From NCBI GenBank assembly GCA_041390825.1, contig JAWKPF010000020.1, forward strand, positions 17,645 to 81,644: 64,000 nucleotides of DNA, written 5' to 3'. This DNA comes from Thermomicrobiales bacterium. GTDB taxonomy: Bacteria; Chloroflexota; Chloroflexia; Thermomicrobiales; UBA6265. The notes beneath the pieces were generated by a model. The model searched no databases. It worked only from the letters and a program-made list of their open reading frames with translations, and was not told where the DNA came from. Each line of letters begins with the position of its first letter. Within the stretch, counting starts at the first letter, position 1. The position numbers and the translations under genes are program-made. Below, piece by piece: positions 29,096 to 37,958 of the stretch.

Positions 29096-29863
29096 TCAAA
29101 TCGCCGAACCAGCCGCACCGTCGACATGCAAGACGGCGCCTGTAATGCCGCTCGCATCATCGGATGCGAGGAAGAGCACCGCATGCGCCACCTCGCGTAC
29201 CGTGACCATGCGGCCCAGCGGTTGTTGTTGCCGAACAATGGCATCCAGTTGGTCCTGGCCACCGATTTGATCGGCGAGCGCGAGATTCATCGGGGTATCG
29301 ACCCACCCGGGGCAGATCGCGTTGCATCGGATACCCCGATGTGCATTGGTGACCGCCAGCGACTTGGTGAGACCGATGACGGCAGCCTTACTGGTGGTGT
29401 ACGCCTCATGATTCGGTTCGGTCAGGTAGGCCATGACCGAACTGGTGTTGACGATCGAACCCGCTTGCTGTTCGAGCATCGCTGGGAGAACGGCCCGCGC
29501 CATCAGGTACATGCCCCGCACATTGACATCGAGCGTTCGATCCCAGACGTCCACATCGAGCGCCAACATGTCACCGGTATCCATGATGCCCGCATTGTTG
29601 AAGAGAACATCGATCCGGTGACCATCGCTCGCCGCCAACGAGGCCGCCCGCGCGGCGGTCGATTCCTGAGACACATCCCCGGCGCATACCATCACGTCCT
29701 GGGATGCAACTCCGAGCAGCGATTCACGCACCCGGTTCAACCCGTCCGCGTTCTGGTCGACCAGGACCAACCGGGCGCCATGCTCAGCGAAGAGTTGCGC
29801 CGCTCCCGCGCCAATGCCCGACGCCGCGCCTGTCACGATTGCTGTCTTCCCGTTGAGCCTCAT
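29096..29863 (-). CDS. SDR family NAD(P)-dependent oxidoreductase
   Basis: A 255-residue classical short-chain dehydrogenase. Start ATG 29863 (MRLNGKTAIVTGAASGIGAG) with the TGxxxGxG nucleotide site at once; a longer frame adds 19 unlikely residues. LVLVDQNADG has Asp at the end of beta 2, favouring NAD. Then VLFNNAGIMDTGDM (NNAG), IVNTSSVMAYL (catalytic Ser) and EAYTTSKAAVIGLTK (Y-x3-K), with CPGWVDTPMN after. It is the last gene of the carbohydrate operon, 133 bases after the GH4 gene, and may oxidise a released sugar. Confidence 0.9.
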   Translation of the reverse strand: MRLNGKTAIVTGAASGIGAGAAQLFAEHGARLVLVDQNADGLNRVRESLLGVASQDVMVCAGDVSQESTAARAASLAASDGHRIDVLFNNAGIMDTGDMLALDVDVWDRTLDVNVRGMYLMARAVLPAMLEQQAGSIVNTSSVMAYLTEPNHEAYTTSKAAVIGLTKSLAVTNAHRGIRCNAICPGWVDTPMNLALADQIGGQDQLDAIVRQQQPLGRMVTVREVAHAVLFLASDDASGITGAVLHVDGAAGSAI

Positions 29864-29996
29864 ATCGCTCTTTCCAGCCATTGCTTGCCGGGTCTTGCCT
29901 CTCATCGTTGCGAGCCTCATCGACGAAACTCGACGTCAGAACACCTTCATCCTGGATCAATCGATCGAGCGTCTCCTTTCCCTGCGCTCCCCAACC

Positions 29997-31343
29997 TCAC
30001 TGATAGTGCGCTTGCATAGCCGCGTGCTCGGGCATCGCGAGAATGGTGCTCACGAGTTCTTCCGCCTGATCGAGTGAGCGGGTCCACGGATCGGTCATGA
30101 CGAGCTCGACCAGGCGCTCCCGGCTTCCTTCTTCGTAGGCAGCCAGCTCGATCTCGACCGGTGCAACCCGGTCCCGTGTGATCTGTGCAATCACGGCCGG
30201 CGGTAACGCGCCGGTCTGAATCCCGCGCACACCCCGCTTGCTGACGTGCAGCGGCACTTCCACTGCGAAATCGTCGGGAATGCCCGGGACGAGTTGACCC
30301 GTGTTCAGAATGTTGCCAATCAACACGCGCGGCTGATCGGTGGCGACCGCCTCGATGAATGGAACCATCACCTCACGGGACTTTTCCGGAGGGAACACGT
30401 CCATGACCGGGCGGGACGGATCGTTTGCCGCTTGGTCGATCGAACGGATCTTGTTCTGGCTGTGATCCTCGTATCGTTTCCACCACCCAACCGGATCTTC
30501 CCGCCAGCGGGCTTCGGTCTCCGCATCGGTGTGATACCACCACGGCCAGGAGCCTCCCCCTGGCGTGCACGTATCCCCGATTGGGAAGACGCCAAAGCGG
30601 CGGTAAAGATCGACCGCCTGCGGACCGAGGTCGTCGCTATACGGACATGATGCCCAGAAATTCTCCGCCTCTTCCTCGATCCAGCGATCCAGCAGCGGCC
30701 AGACATCTTGACCCCGGTGAAAGATCGACCGCAGCCAGACATTGTGGTTCACCCCTGGAATCTCATAGGTCAGCTCGTCCGCGCTGAGTCCCAATTGCTC
30801 GGCCAGTTGATAGACGGCAGCAAACCCATGGCAGACGCCAACCATCTTCACATCGGGGTATTTCCGCCCAAGATAAGTCATCCCAGCCAGGACCGGATTC
30901 GCAACCTGCACATACCACGCTGATGGGCAGAGCTCTCGCATGTCTTGGATGACATCCTCGAAGAACCGCATCTGGTAGAAGTTCACCCAGAACGGTTCGT
31001 CATGCATGACATGCAAGCTACCGCCGATGCGATACCCCAGACGTTCGGCCTGACGCCAGCCGGCGTACATTCGCTCATGCCCACCGATCAAGGCGGTGTT
31101 GACGACGAAATCGGCGTCCCGCAGCGACTCCTGGCGATCGGCAGTCTTCTCAGCCCGGATGTCCGCGCCCGCTTCTTCGATATAGCGCACACACAGCCGA
31201 TGAATCGCGTCGAGCCGATCAGGATCGATATCCATCAAGCTCACCACACTCCCGCCCAAAGCCGGAGTGAGGCAAAGATCACGCACGAGCCCGAGCGAAA
31301 AAACCGCGCTCCCAGCGCCGATGATGCTGATTCTTGCTTCCAC
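29997..31343 (-). CDS. Glycoside hydrolase family 4 (alpha-galactosidase/alpha-galacturonidase-like)
   Basis: A 448-residue NAD- and metal-dependent glycosidase. The Rossmann motif ISIIGAGSAVFSLGLVRDL opens the protein, followed by VSLMDIDPDRL. The metal-binding Cys lies in VGVCHGFAAVYQ near residue 174 and the His in IPGVNHNVWLRS near 203, both typical of GH4; catalysis proceeds by oxidation at C3. The sequence resembles the MelA/LplD branch more than the 6-phospho-glycosidases, but the sugar is not certain. It lies 23 bases after the MalG-type permease stop, so it likely degrades what that transporter imports. Confidence 0.88.
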   Translation of the reverse strand: MEARISIIGAGSAVFSLGLVRDLCLTPALGGSVVSLMDIDPDRLDAIHRLCVRYIEEAGADIRAEKTADRQESLRDADFVVNTALIGGHERMYAGWRQAERLGYRIGGSLHVMHDEPFWVNFYQMRFFEDVIQDMRELCPSAWYVQVANPVLAGMTYLGRKYPDVKMVGVCHGFAAVYQLAEQLGLSADELTYEIPGVNHNVWLRSIFHRGQDVWPLLDRWIEEEAENFWASCPYSDDLGPQAVDLYRRFGVFPIGDTCTPGGGSWPWWYHTDAETEARWREDPVGWWKRYEDHSQNKIRSIDQAANDPSRPVMDVFPPEKSREVMVPFIEAVATDQPRVLIGNILNTGQLVPGIPDDFAVEVPLHVSKRGVRGIQTGALPPAVIAQITRDRVAPVEIELAAYEEGSRERLVELVMTDPWTRSLDQAEELVSTILAMPEHAAMQAHYQ

Positions 31344-31366
31344 TTGCTGTCCTTACGTCGTGCTAC

Positions 31367-32218
31367 TTACTTGATTGCGCCAATGACAAGACCCTGCCGG
31401 ATGAATCGCTGCAAGAGGATGTACGTGATGACTGGCGGCAACGAGGCCACGAAGAGTCCTGCCAGGAGAAGCGGATAGTCCGTGGAAAGCCGTCCAACCG
31501 TGGTGGCCATGCCAACCGTCACGGTCATGTCGGCGGCCGACTGCAAGAAGATCAGGGGTATCAGCAGGTCGTTCCACCAATTCGTGACGTTGAAAATCGA
31601 AACCGTGATCAAACCCGGGATACTGAGTGGAACCACGATTCGCCGCAAGAGCTCGAAGTAGCCGGCGCCATCGAGGCGAGCCGACTCGAGAATTTCGTCC
31701 GGAATTCCTCGCATCAGCGAGCTCAGGAGAAAGACATTGGCGGGAACCGTCGTCGCCGCCCACAACAGGACTACCGACTTGAGGCTGTCGACCAGGCCAA
31801 GCCTGGCCATGATCGAGTAGCTCGGAACGATGTAGGTGATGACCGGGATGATCAGCGTTCCGATAAGCAGCAACCGAATGACCGACCGCAAGGGAAAGTT
31901 CAGCTTGGCGATGGCGAAGGACGCCGGTACAGAGACCGCCAACGACAAGAGAAGCGACAACACAATGTAGGTGACCGTATTGACGAACAAGCGCGGGATA
32001 TCGAAACGAATCCAGAGCGCGCGGTAGTTGTCGAAATACGACCAGTCCGAAGGCAAGGCGAGTGGATCGCGTATGAACTCGCCCGTGGTCTTGAAGCTCG
32101 ATGTTCCCATATAGAAGATAGGAAAGAGCGCCATCGCGGCGAACACCACGAGGACGACGAATGCGAGGCCGCGCGCGACGTTGATCGATCTCACAGCAGA
32201 CTGGCGCCCCAAATGCAT
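31367..32218 (-). CDS. Sugar ABC transporter permease, MalG type
   Basis: A 283-residue inner-membrane permease. Six helices are apparent, beginning ARGLAFVVLVVFAAMALFPI. The cytoplasmic EAA loop that contacts the ATPase is ESARLDGAGYFELLRRIVVP near residue 190. N-terminal FYMGTSSFKTTGEF and the C-terminal RQGLVIGAIK ending are typical of MalG/LacG proteins. It lies 20 bases after the MalF-type gene. The operon has no ATPase, so an ATPase from elsewhere must pair with it. Confidence 0.92.
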   Translation of the reverse strand: MHLGRQSAVRSINVARGLAFVVLVVFAAMALFPIFYMGTSSFKTTGEFIRDPLALPSDWSYFDNYRALWIRFDIPRLFVNTVTYIVLSLLLSLAVSVPASFAIAKLNFPLRSVIRLLLIGTLIIPVITYIVPSYSIMARLGLVDSLKSVVLLWAATTVPANVFLLSSLMRGIPDEILESARLDGAGYFELLRRIVVPLSIPGLITVSIFNVTNWWNDLLIPLIFLQSAADMTVTVGMATTVGRLSTDYPLLLAGLFVASLPPVITYILLQRFIRQGLVIGAIK

Positions 32219-32238
32219 GTCGCTGGCAAGACCATGCG

Positions 32239-33210
32239 CTAGTTCTCTCCCAGGCGATCGAAGACCTTGACCTGAATCGATGCGATCACGAAGACGACGC
32301 AGAAGAGCAGCACCGACATTGCCGACGCATACCCCATCTGCCCGAATTCGAACGCACGCCGATAGATCATCAAGTCGAGCGGGGTGGTGCCATAACCCGG
32401 TCCCCCTTCGGTCACGGTATAGACGAGCGCAAACACCCCGACGAACGCCCAGATAGCGTTGATGATCATGAAATAGGCCACCGTAGGGGTCAGCAGCGGC
32501 AAGATGATCTGCCGCAGACGCTGTCCCCAGGACGCCCCATCGAGTTCCGATGCCTCGATGACATCCGCAGGGATCGCGCTGAGACCGGCAAGAAAAATGA
32601 GCACTCCTTGTCCAAGCGTCTGCCAGTAGAAGGCGAAAATCAGCACAACGAAGGCGGTGGGGACGGTGCCGAGCCAGTTTCGTGTGAGCGACTCGAGTCC
32701 AGCACGCTCGAGCAGGTCATTGACGACCCCGCGTGAGTTGAACATGGTCTGCATGAGCATGCCCACCACGGCCGCCGAAAGGATCGTGGGCAGATAGTAG
32801 ACGGACCGAAAGAACTTCCATCCGGCAATCTGCTCATAGAGGAGGACAGCGACAACCAGCGAGAGGATCAGGATCCCGGGTATCGACAAGAGAAAAATCA
32901 GGTTGTTGCGCAAAGGCTCCCAGAACCCGGGGCCTGTGAGTACATCGGTGTAGTTCTCGAGGCCGACCCAGTTCGCCGTCGACCCATTCCAGTCGGTAAA
33001 GCTGTATCGAACGGTTTGGGTAACCGGATACCAAATGACCACAGCAACCAGCAGGATCGCTGGCGCCACCATCAGAATGCCTGCGAGGGCTTCGCGACGT
33101 CTGAAAACTCCCCTTGGGCCAAGATATGTTGGCCCAAGGGAAGCATTGCTTACGTCTTCCGCACGACGTGCCTCAGCAGTCTCCGCTGGTGCGTGCATTG
33201 GTGTGGCCAT
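32239..33210 (-). CDS. Sugar ABC transporter permease, MalF type
   Basis: A 323-residue permease. Start ATG 33210 (MATPMHAPAETAEA) is chosen, with GTG 33222 as the alternative; the frame runs further upstream, but into the preceding gene. Six helices follow a 45-residue cytoplasmic tail, beginning LAGILMVAPAILLVAVVIW and with YSFTDWNGSTANWVGLENY in the first periplasmic loop. The EAA loop is IEASELDGASWGQRLRQIIL near residue 225. It is coupled to the solute-binding protein gene (stop at 33243) and to the MalG gene. Confidence 0.9.
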   Translation of the reverse strand: MATPMHAPAETAEARRAEDVSNASLGPTYLGPRGVFRRREALAGILMVAPAILLVAVVIWYPVTQTVRYSFTDWNGSTANWVGLENYTDVLTGPGFWEPLRNNLIFLLSIPGILILSLVVAVLLYEQIAGWKFFRSVYYLPTILSAAVVGMLMQTMFNSRGVVNDLLERAGLESLTRNWLGTVPTAFVVLIFAFYWQTLGQGVLIFLAGLSAIPADVIEASELDGASWGQRLRQIILPLLTPTVAYFMIINAIWAFVGVFALVYTVTEGGPGYGTTPLDLMIYRRAFEFGQMGYASAMSVLLFCVVFVIASIQVKVFDRLGEN

Positions 33211-33242
33211 GGCGACGGTCACCCGCTCGATCTGTCCCTGGC

Positions 33243-34574
33243 CTAGCCTTCCAGAAGCTCGTCCCGCTTCGCGTCGATGCGCTCCATGAAGGTTTGCGCG
33301 TCGATCTCGCCGGTCCAGGCCAACTGCGACTGCGCTTTGATCTCGGTCGTGAGCTCGGCCGGAAGGATGTTGTCCGGCCAGAAGATCGTGCTTGGTCGAA
33401 GCGCCCATTCTTGCTGCTGGACCATCAGCGGATCGTCATAGAGTTCCGTCGCGTCGAAGTCCTTGAGATTGATGAGTTGCCCTTCGCCTGCCCCAGCGCG
33501 CGTGACGAGCTCTTCCGGGCTCATCAGGAATCGCACGAAGTCGTACGCTTCCTTCTTGTGCTCGCAGTAGTTCGAAACCAGGAACGCGGCTCCTGGGCCC
33601 CCGATACCGCCGCCAGTGATCGGCGCATCCGCGCTGTAGTCGGGCATGCCAATCATGCCGAAGTCCTCACCAAAGAACGCCCGGCCATCGTCGATCGTCC
33701 AGGCGCCTCCGGTGGTCATCGCGGCCTGCTCCTCGGCAAACAGCTGGGTTGCCACGTCGCCATCCATTGTTTCCGCACCGGGAATCGTGTAGTCGGCAAG
33801 GCGCTGCCAATTGGTAACGATGTCGACCAGCTCCGGATCGCTGAAGTTCCGCACACCAGAGGCAAGTTCATTGATCCCGACTGCTCCACCGACCGTCTGG
33901 CCGATCCAGTACAGAAGAATCTGCCAAATGATCGCGTTCTGTTCGAGCGCGAGCGGAGTAATCCCGGTGGCCGCGATCTTGTCGAGGGTGGCGTAGAACT
34001 CATCGATGTTGGTCACCCATTGGGTAGCGGGATCGACTCCTGCCTCTTCGAGCAGCGCGCTGTTGTAGAAGATCGCGGTTACGCCGTCCGACCCGGACGG
34101 AACCCCATAGAGCTGATCGGCTGGAGCGTTTGGATCGAATGACTCGTTGACTGCCTCCCACCCGGTCAAGAGCGCCCGTTCGTCGTCGGGGAAGTACGAG
34201 CCCACAGGTTCGATGAACTCTTTGAGGGCGAGCAAATAGGTCCCCGACCAGAGTCCCATCACACAGGGACCGTTTTTCGCGACACTCGCGGTGCGGAACT
34301 TGGTGAAGAGCTCAGGCCCACCCGGGAGATTCTCCATCTTGATCGAAACGTTCGGGTTCGCTTCCTGGAACCGATCGATCGCCTGGTAAATGTAGAAATC
34401 TTCCAGTGCCTTCGTTTTGTCGCTGGAATCCTCCACGGGCAGCGTGCTGTTCCAGAAAACGATTTCGATGTCATCCTGCGCGCCGACCGTTGCCTTCGCT
34501 GGAAAGAACATGACTCCGGCTGTGGCCGCTCCCGCCTGAATGACCTGCCGTCGAGTGAACTGGGCTCGTCGCAT
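33243..34574 (-). CDS. Extracellular sugar-binding protein of ABC transporter, Tat-exported
   Basis: A 443-residue substrate-binding protein (family 1, MalE-like). Start ATG 34574 has AGGAGG upstream. The signal is twin-arginine type: MRRAQFTRRQVIQAG followed by a hydrophobic stretch AATAGVMFFPA and cleavage near TVGAQ. The mature part has IEIVFWNSTLPVEDSSDK, PNVSIKMENLPGG and LYGVPSGSDGVTAIFYNS, then GGIGGPGAAFLVSNY in the second lobe, all typical of sugar-binding lobes. It is the first gene of the operon, behind a -35/-10 promoter and a palindromic operator. Confidence 0.92.
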   Translation of the reverse strand: MRRAQFTRRQVIQAGAATAGVMFFPAKATVGAQDDIEIVFWNSTLPVEDSSDKTKALEDFYIYQAIDRFQEANPNVSIKMENLPGGPELFTKFRTASVAKNGPCVMGLWSGTYLLALKEFIEPVGSYFPDDERALLTGWEAVNESFDPNAPADQLYGVPSGSDGVTAIFYNSALLEEAGVDPATQWVTNIDEFYATLDKIAATGITPLALEQNAIIWQILLYWIGQTVGGAVGINELASGVRNFSDPELVDIVTNWQRLADYTIPGAETMDGDVATQLFAEEQAAMTTGGAWTIDDGRAFFGEDFGMIGMPDYSADAPITGGGIGGPGAAFLVSNYCEHKKEAYDFVRFLMSPEELVTRAGAGEGQLINLKDFDATELYDDPLMVQQQEWALRPSTIFWPDNILPAELTTEIKAQSQLAWTGEIDAQTFMERIDAKRDELLEG

Positions 34575-34618
34575 CGAAAACCTCCTGCTCCATTGCACGT
34601 GCATCACCGCGACCTGCG

Positions 34619-34632
34619 GTATGCATGCATAC
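34619..34632. promoter_or_regulatory. Palindromic operator GTATGCATGCATAC in operon leader
   Basis: A perfect 14-bp palindrome lying between the minus-strand promoter (34686-34715) and the solute-binding gene start (34574). An 11-bp core plus flank recurs at 34790-34803 next to the divergent GntR gene. Position and symmetry suggest a binding site for that regulator. Confidence 0.55.
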
Positions 34633-34685
34633 ATGTTCTGCGGGTAAGATTCGAGTTCTCTACTGGGTTCACTGAGATGGGAACT

Positions 34686-34715
34686 ATCCTATTGTACGAA
34701 TCCAGGCATTGTCAA
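34686..34715 (-). promoter_or_regulatory. Promoter of the sugar ABC/GH4 operon
   Basis: On the minus strand TTGACA (34715-34710) and TAGGAT (34691-34686) are separated by 18 bases. Transcription would start near 34679, about 105 bases before the solute-binding gene, placing the operator palindrome in the leader. Confidence 0.5.
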
Positions 34716-34789
34716 CACGTATTGTGGGGGTTTCTCGCGCGATTCCGGCATGTCACATGAATCCAGGGGCGCGCGGCAAGCGAATAGTT

Positions 34790-34803
34790 GTATGCATGCA
34801 TTC
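34790..34803. promoter_or_regulatory. Second operator-like palindrome GTATGCATGCATTC
   Basis: Matches the palindrome at 34619 in 13 of 14 positions, with core ATGCATGCAT fully conserved. It lies about 95 bases before the TTG start of the gntR gene, where it could mediate autoregulation. Confidence 0.5.
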
Positions 34804-34897
34804 ACGAAATCTTCATGATGTTCATAGCCAACCCCTCAGACTGCAGGACCGTCGTATGCTCAATTCGACTCAACGAGCACCCGAGAAGAGGTGAGCT

Positions 34898-35668
34898 TTG
34901 AAAGATGTCTTCAGCACGGTCAGTATCCAGCGCAGCCCCCGCTATCGGCAGGCGGCATTCACGGCAATAAAAGAGGCGATCCTCGAAGGGCGAATCTCCG
35001 CGGGAGAGCCGCTGGTCGAAACGAAGATCGCTGCCGCGCTCGGCATGAGCCGGACGCCGGTGCGCGAAGCGCTCGCGCTGCTGGAATATGAGGGCCTGCT
35101 TTGCCAACATTCCGGCCCAGGGCTGATCATCCAGGAATTGAGCCGCGAGGAGTTCATCGACATGTTTGTGGCGAACGAGTTGGTCGAGCCCCAGCTCGTT
35201 CGCAGGGCCGCGGTCTATGCAACGTCGACCCACATTGCAGAGATCCAGAACGCGATCGATCTGGGTCGCCGAGCTGTCGACGATCTCGATATCAGGGCGT
35301 CACTTCGTTCTGGTCGAGAGGTCCACCGATGGATCGGCATCGCAGCGAACAACCCTCCACTGGCGCAGTTCGTGCTGCAGAATGAAGAAAAGACCGACCT
35401 GTACCTGCTCAGCCTCAACAATACGACCCTGCTGACCAAAGACGAGATGGCCATCTCCAATCAGGAGCACCAGGACATCCTCGATGCGATCGAGCGCCGA
35501 GATCCCGAAGACGCAAGCCGCCTCGTCATCTATCACGCGCAGTCACTCCGCCGGCGACACCAACGCTTCTTTTCCAGTTCTTCCGACCCCAATGGCCACG
35601 ATCGCACCTATCGGAATGAGCTGGCCCCGAGCACAATTGCAAAACCCTCGGCGTCCTCGCTTCGCTAG
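34898..35668 (+). CDS. GntR-family transcriptional regulator, FCD (FadR) subfamily
   Basis: A 256-residue regulator. Start TTG 34898 (MKDVFSTVSIQRSP), preceded by AGAGGTGA. The winged helix spans about residues 18-80: AAFTAIKEAILEGRISAGEP, ETKIAAALGMSRTPVREALA and LLEYEGLLCQHSGPG. The FCD ligand-binding domain follows, all-helical, with EFIDMFVANELVEPQLVRRA (the metal/ligand Asp-x-Arg region) and SNQEHQDILDAIERRDPEDA, then HAQSLRRRH. It is divergent from the sugar operon, so it probably represses it until a sugar acid or similar ligand binds. The C-terminal 30 residues are Ser-rich and unconserved. Confidence 0.9.
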   Translation: MKDVFSTVSIQRSPRYRQAAFTAIKEAILEGRISAGEPLVETKIAAALGMSRTPVREALALLEYEGLLCQHSGPGLIIQELSREEFIDMFVANELVEPQLVRRAAVYATSTHIAEIQNAIDLGRRAVDDLDIRASLRSGREVHRWIGIAANNPPLAQFVLQNEEKTDLYLLSLNNTTLLTKDEMAISNQEHQDILDAIERRDPEDASRLVIYHAQSLRRRHQRFFSSSSDPNGHDRTYRNELAPSTIAKPSASSLR

Positions 35669-35753
35669 GAACTGTTGATCGCCGCGGTGGCCGATCCAGG
35701 AATGCTGACCGCTCTTCATCGCCGCGGAAGGCAAGATCTGCAGTCTGCCAAGA

Positions 35754-35795
35754 GGTACGATAGCACTCGTACCGGGAAGAGATCTGATCACCTAG
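35754..35795. repeat. 42-bp direct repeat, left copy flanking IS5 element
   Basis: Begins with the dyad GGTACGATAGCACTCGTACC (7-bp arms, 6-bp loop) and ends GATCTGATCACCTAG. It matches the copy at 36649-36690 in 41 of 42 positions. It lies 86 bases past the gntR stop and directly precedes the left end of the IS. Confidence 0.85.
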
Positions 35796-35813
35796 AGGGT
35801 GTCTGAGAAGCCC

Positions 35814-36631
35814 TCATTTGGCCAACCGCCGAGTCATGAGCTGGATCATCGCGACCTGAATCCACGCGACCTCCGTATCCGGCAATTGCTCGTAATCCTT
35901 GCTCAGCCGCCGGCAGCATCCCAGCCAGGCGAAGTTGCACTCCACCACCCAACGCCGTGGCAGGATCGGCATCCCCGCTGGGAGCGGTGGCGGCTCCTGA
36001 CCAACGGGCAGAACGCACCAGCGGGGCGGTCGTTTGACCACCGTCAGCGTGAGCCCCAGACGCTGCTGGGCCCAGGGCACCAGCGTGCCCGTATAGCCCG
36101 CATCGACCCGAGATGTGCCGCAGCGACGGGAAATGCTCCGGGACGCTGACCAATACCTGCCGTGCACCGTCTCGATCTGATTGATTGGCCGCATGCACCA
36201 CGGCCGCAAGGAGCAAACCGCCCGTGTCCACCAGCAAAGGACGCTTGCGCCCACTCAGTTTCTTGGCTCTGTCCCAGCCGCGGACCCCCTTTTTCGGTAG
36301 TGCGCACTGACTGGCTGTCGAGAATCCCTGCCGTCGGGGCGGTGCTCGCCCGGCACGCACCCGCACCTGCTCCCGCAGGCGGGTATGTGCCCGCTCCCAG
36401 GTACCGTCGATACGCCAGAGTCGGAAGTAGTGATAGACCGTCTGCCATGGTAGGTACTCATGCGGCAAGGAACGCCAGGCAATGCCGCCACGCACCACGT
36501 ACCGGATGGCGTTGACGATCTCTCGGCGATCATGACGGGCGGGACGCCCCCGGTTTTGGCGCGGGAATCAGCGGTTCCAGGACCAACCACTCGGCATCGG
36601 TCTCGTCAGAGGGATACGGGATATGGGACAT
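35814..36631 (-). pseudogene. IS5-family transposase, frameshifted
   Basis: DDE transposase of about 270 residues. It begins MSHIPYPSDETDAEWLVLEP at ATG 36631, then in other frames NAIRYVVRGGIAWRSLPHEY, LPWQTVYHYFRLWRIDGTWE, TAGILDSQSVRTTEKGG (catalytic Asp in DSQSV), LLVDTGGLLLAAVVHAAN (second Asp), RHIRVDAGYTGTLVPWAQQR and PRRWVVECNFAWLGCCRRLS with the E-x-F catalytic Glu region, ending LMTRRLAK. Three to four frame changes break it. The start codon is only about 20 bases from the right 42-bp repeat, close for an IS5 promoter. Confidence 0.82.
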
Positions 36632-36648
36632 TCAGACGTCGAATTCCC

Positions 36649-36690
36649 GGTACGATAGCACTCGTACCGGGAAGAGATCTGATCACTTAG
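36649..36690. repeat. 42-bp direct repeat, right copy
   Basis: GGTACGATAGCACTCGTACC followed by GGGAAGAGATCTGATCAC and TTAG; differs from the left copy only at the CTAG/TTAG position. It lies immediately upstream of the transposase start and 27 bases past the enolase-gene stop. Confidence 0.85.
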
Positions 36691-36716
36691 TCTTTCTGAG
36701 GATGTCCGCTGGACGC

Positions 36717-37958
36717 TTACCGGAGCTTGGGCGTCAACGCCGCGGCCGGATCGGCCCAGCGGTCGTTTGGAACGATAGAGAACCAGTCGGGACGTCCAGG
36801 ATCGCGGTCATAGGCGTAACCGCCGAGTTCCCGGTAGAGCTCCTGATACTGGCGCAGCTTGTCCCGGTTCAGTTTCACGCCAAGACCCGGACCGTCCGGC
36901 ACGCGAATGCAACCGTTTTCATAGCGCATGAGCCCGCCCTCGATCACGTCATCCGTCAGATGGTGATAGTGGGCATCGGCCGAGAACGCCAGATTCGGCG
37001 TCACAGCACCGAGGTGGAGCATCGTCGCCAACTGAATGCCGAGTTCGCCGGACGAGTGAACGGCAATGCCGTACTGGAACGTTTCGCAAACCCCCGCCGC
37101 CTTGATGCACGGGCGGATCCCGCCCCAAAAGGTCGTATCGAGCAAGATGACGTCGATCGCCGGATCGAGAATATTCGCGGCGAGCTGCTCGAAATTGACC
37201 ACCACGGTGTTGGTCGCCAATGGGATGCGCACCATGCTGCGGACACGGCGCATGCCATTGATGCCCCAGGTGGGATCCTCCAGGAAGTCGTTGCGCAAGT
37301 CCTCGATGGCATGCCCAAATCGAATCGCCTCCTCCACCGAGAGCGCCGCGTTGGGATCGTAGCGATACGAGTCGGCGGGAAGCGCCTCGGCCAGCGCTCG
37401 ATAGCAGGTGAGCTCATAGTCGGGCGGGTAGACGCCGCCCTTGAGCTTGTGTGAGCGGAAACCATTGGCTGTTTTGAGCGCCAGGGCATGCTCCACCAGT
37501 TGCTCGGGCGTGCGCACCTCTCCCTCGCCGGTATCGGGATTGGGATAGCGAAAAAAGAGATAGCTCGCGAACTCGACCTCGTCGCGCACCTTTCCGCCAA
37601 GCAGGTCATACACCGGCACGCCGAGCTTCTGGCCGATGAGATCGAGACAAGCGAACTCGATCGCGGCGTGCAGTTGGGTGCGGTTGTTGTAGAGGCTGGC
37701 CGTGGGATTGCAGATCTTGAAGCGGAGTTCTTCCAACCGGAACGGGTCGTGCCCCTTCAGGTACGACAGCAGTCCGCGGAACGCTGCTTCAGCGCTCTCC
37801 CCGCCCCCACCCATTTCGCCCAGGCCGATCAGGCCGTCGTCGGTTTCGACCTCGACGATCGTTCGCACGAATCGCCCCCAGTGGGCGCCAGTGGCATGCT
37901 GCAACGGCGCCTCCAGCGGCACCGTAACCGTGGTTGCGCGAATATCGACGATCTTCAC
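36717..37958 (-). CDS. Enolase-superfamily dehydratase, glucarate dehydratase-like
   Basis: A 413-residue sugar-acid dehydratase. Start GTG 37958 (VKIVDIRATTVTVPLEAPL), preceded by GGAGGGAGAGGG; the longer frame is Arg/Ser-rich and unlikely. After the N-terminal capping domain come the general base FRSHKLKGG (KxK) near 190, metal ligands in YRYDPNAALSVEEA (Asp), DFLEDPTWG (Glu) and ATNTVVVNFEQL (Asn), then ILLDTTFWGGI (Asp of the dyad) and IAVHSSGELG (catalytic His). The Asn third ligand and His-Asp dyad fit the glucarate dehydratase subgroup. It lies alone, convergent with gntR across the IS. Confidence 0.88.
   Translation of the reverse strand: MKIVDIRATTVTVPLEAPLQHATGAHWGRFVRTIVEVETDDGLIGLGEMGGGGESAEAAFRGLLSYLKGHDPFRLEELRFKICNPTASLYNNRTQLHAAIEFACLDLIGQKLGVPVYDLLGGKVRDEVEFASYLFFRYPNPDTGEGEVRTPEQLVEHALALKTANGFRSHKLKGGVYPPDYELTCYRALAEALPADSYRYDPNAALSVEEAIRFGHAIEDLRNDFLEDPTWGINGMRRVRSMVRIPLATNTVVVNFEQLAANILDPAIDVILLDTTFWGGIRPCIKAAGVCETFQYGIAVHSSGELGIQLATMLHLGAVTPNLAFSADAHYHHLTDDVIEGGLMRYENGCIRVPDGPGLGVKLNRDKLRQYQELYRELGGYAYDRDPGRPDWFSIVPNDRWADPAAALTPKLR

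Larger units (their letters stand above)
35796..36706 (-). mobile_element. IS5-family insertion sequence, approximate limits
   Basis: The left end after CTAG reads AGGGTGTCTGAGAAGCCC, a typical IS5-type terminal repeat. A weak inverse match, TCTTTCTGAGGATGTCC, occurs near 36690-36706, so the right limit is uncertain. If it is the true end, one of the two 42-bp repeats lies inside the element and the other outside. Confidence 0.55.
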
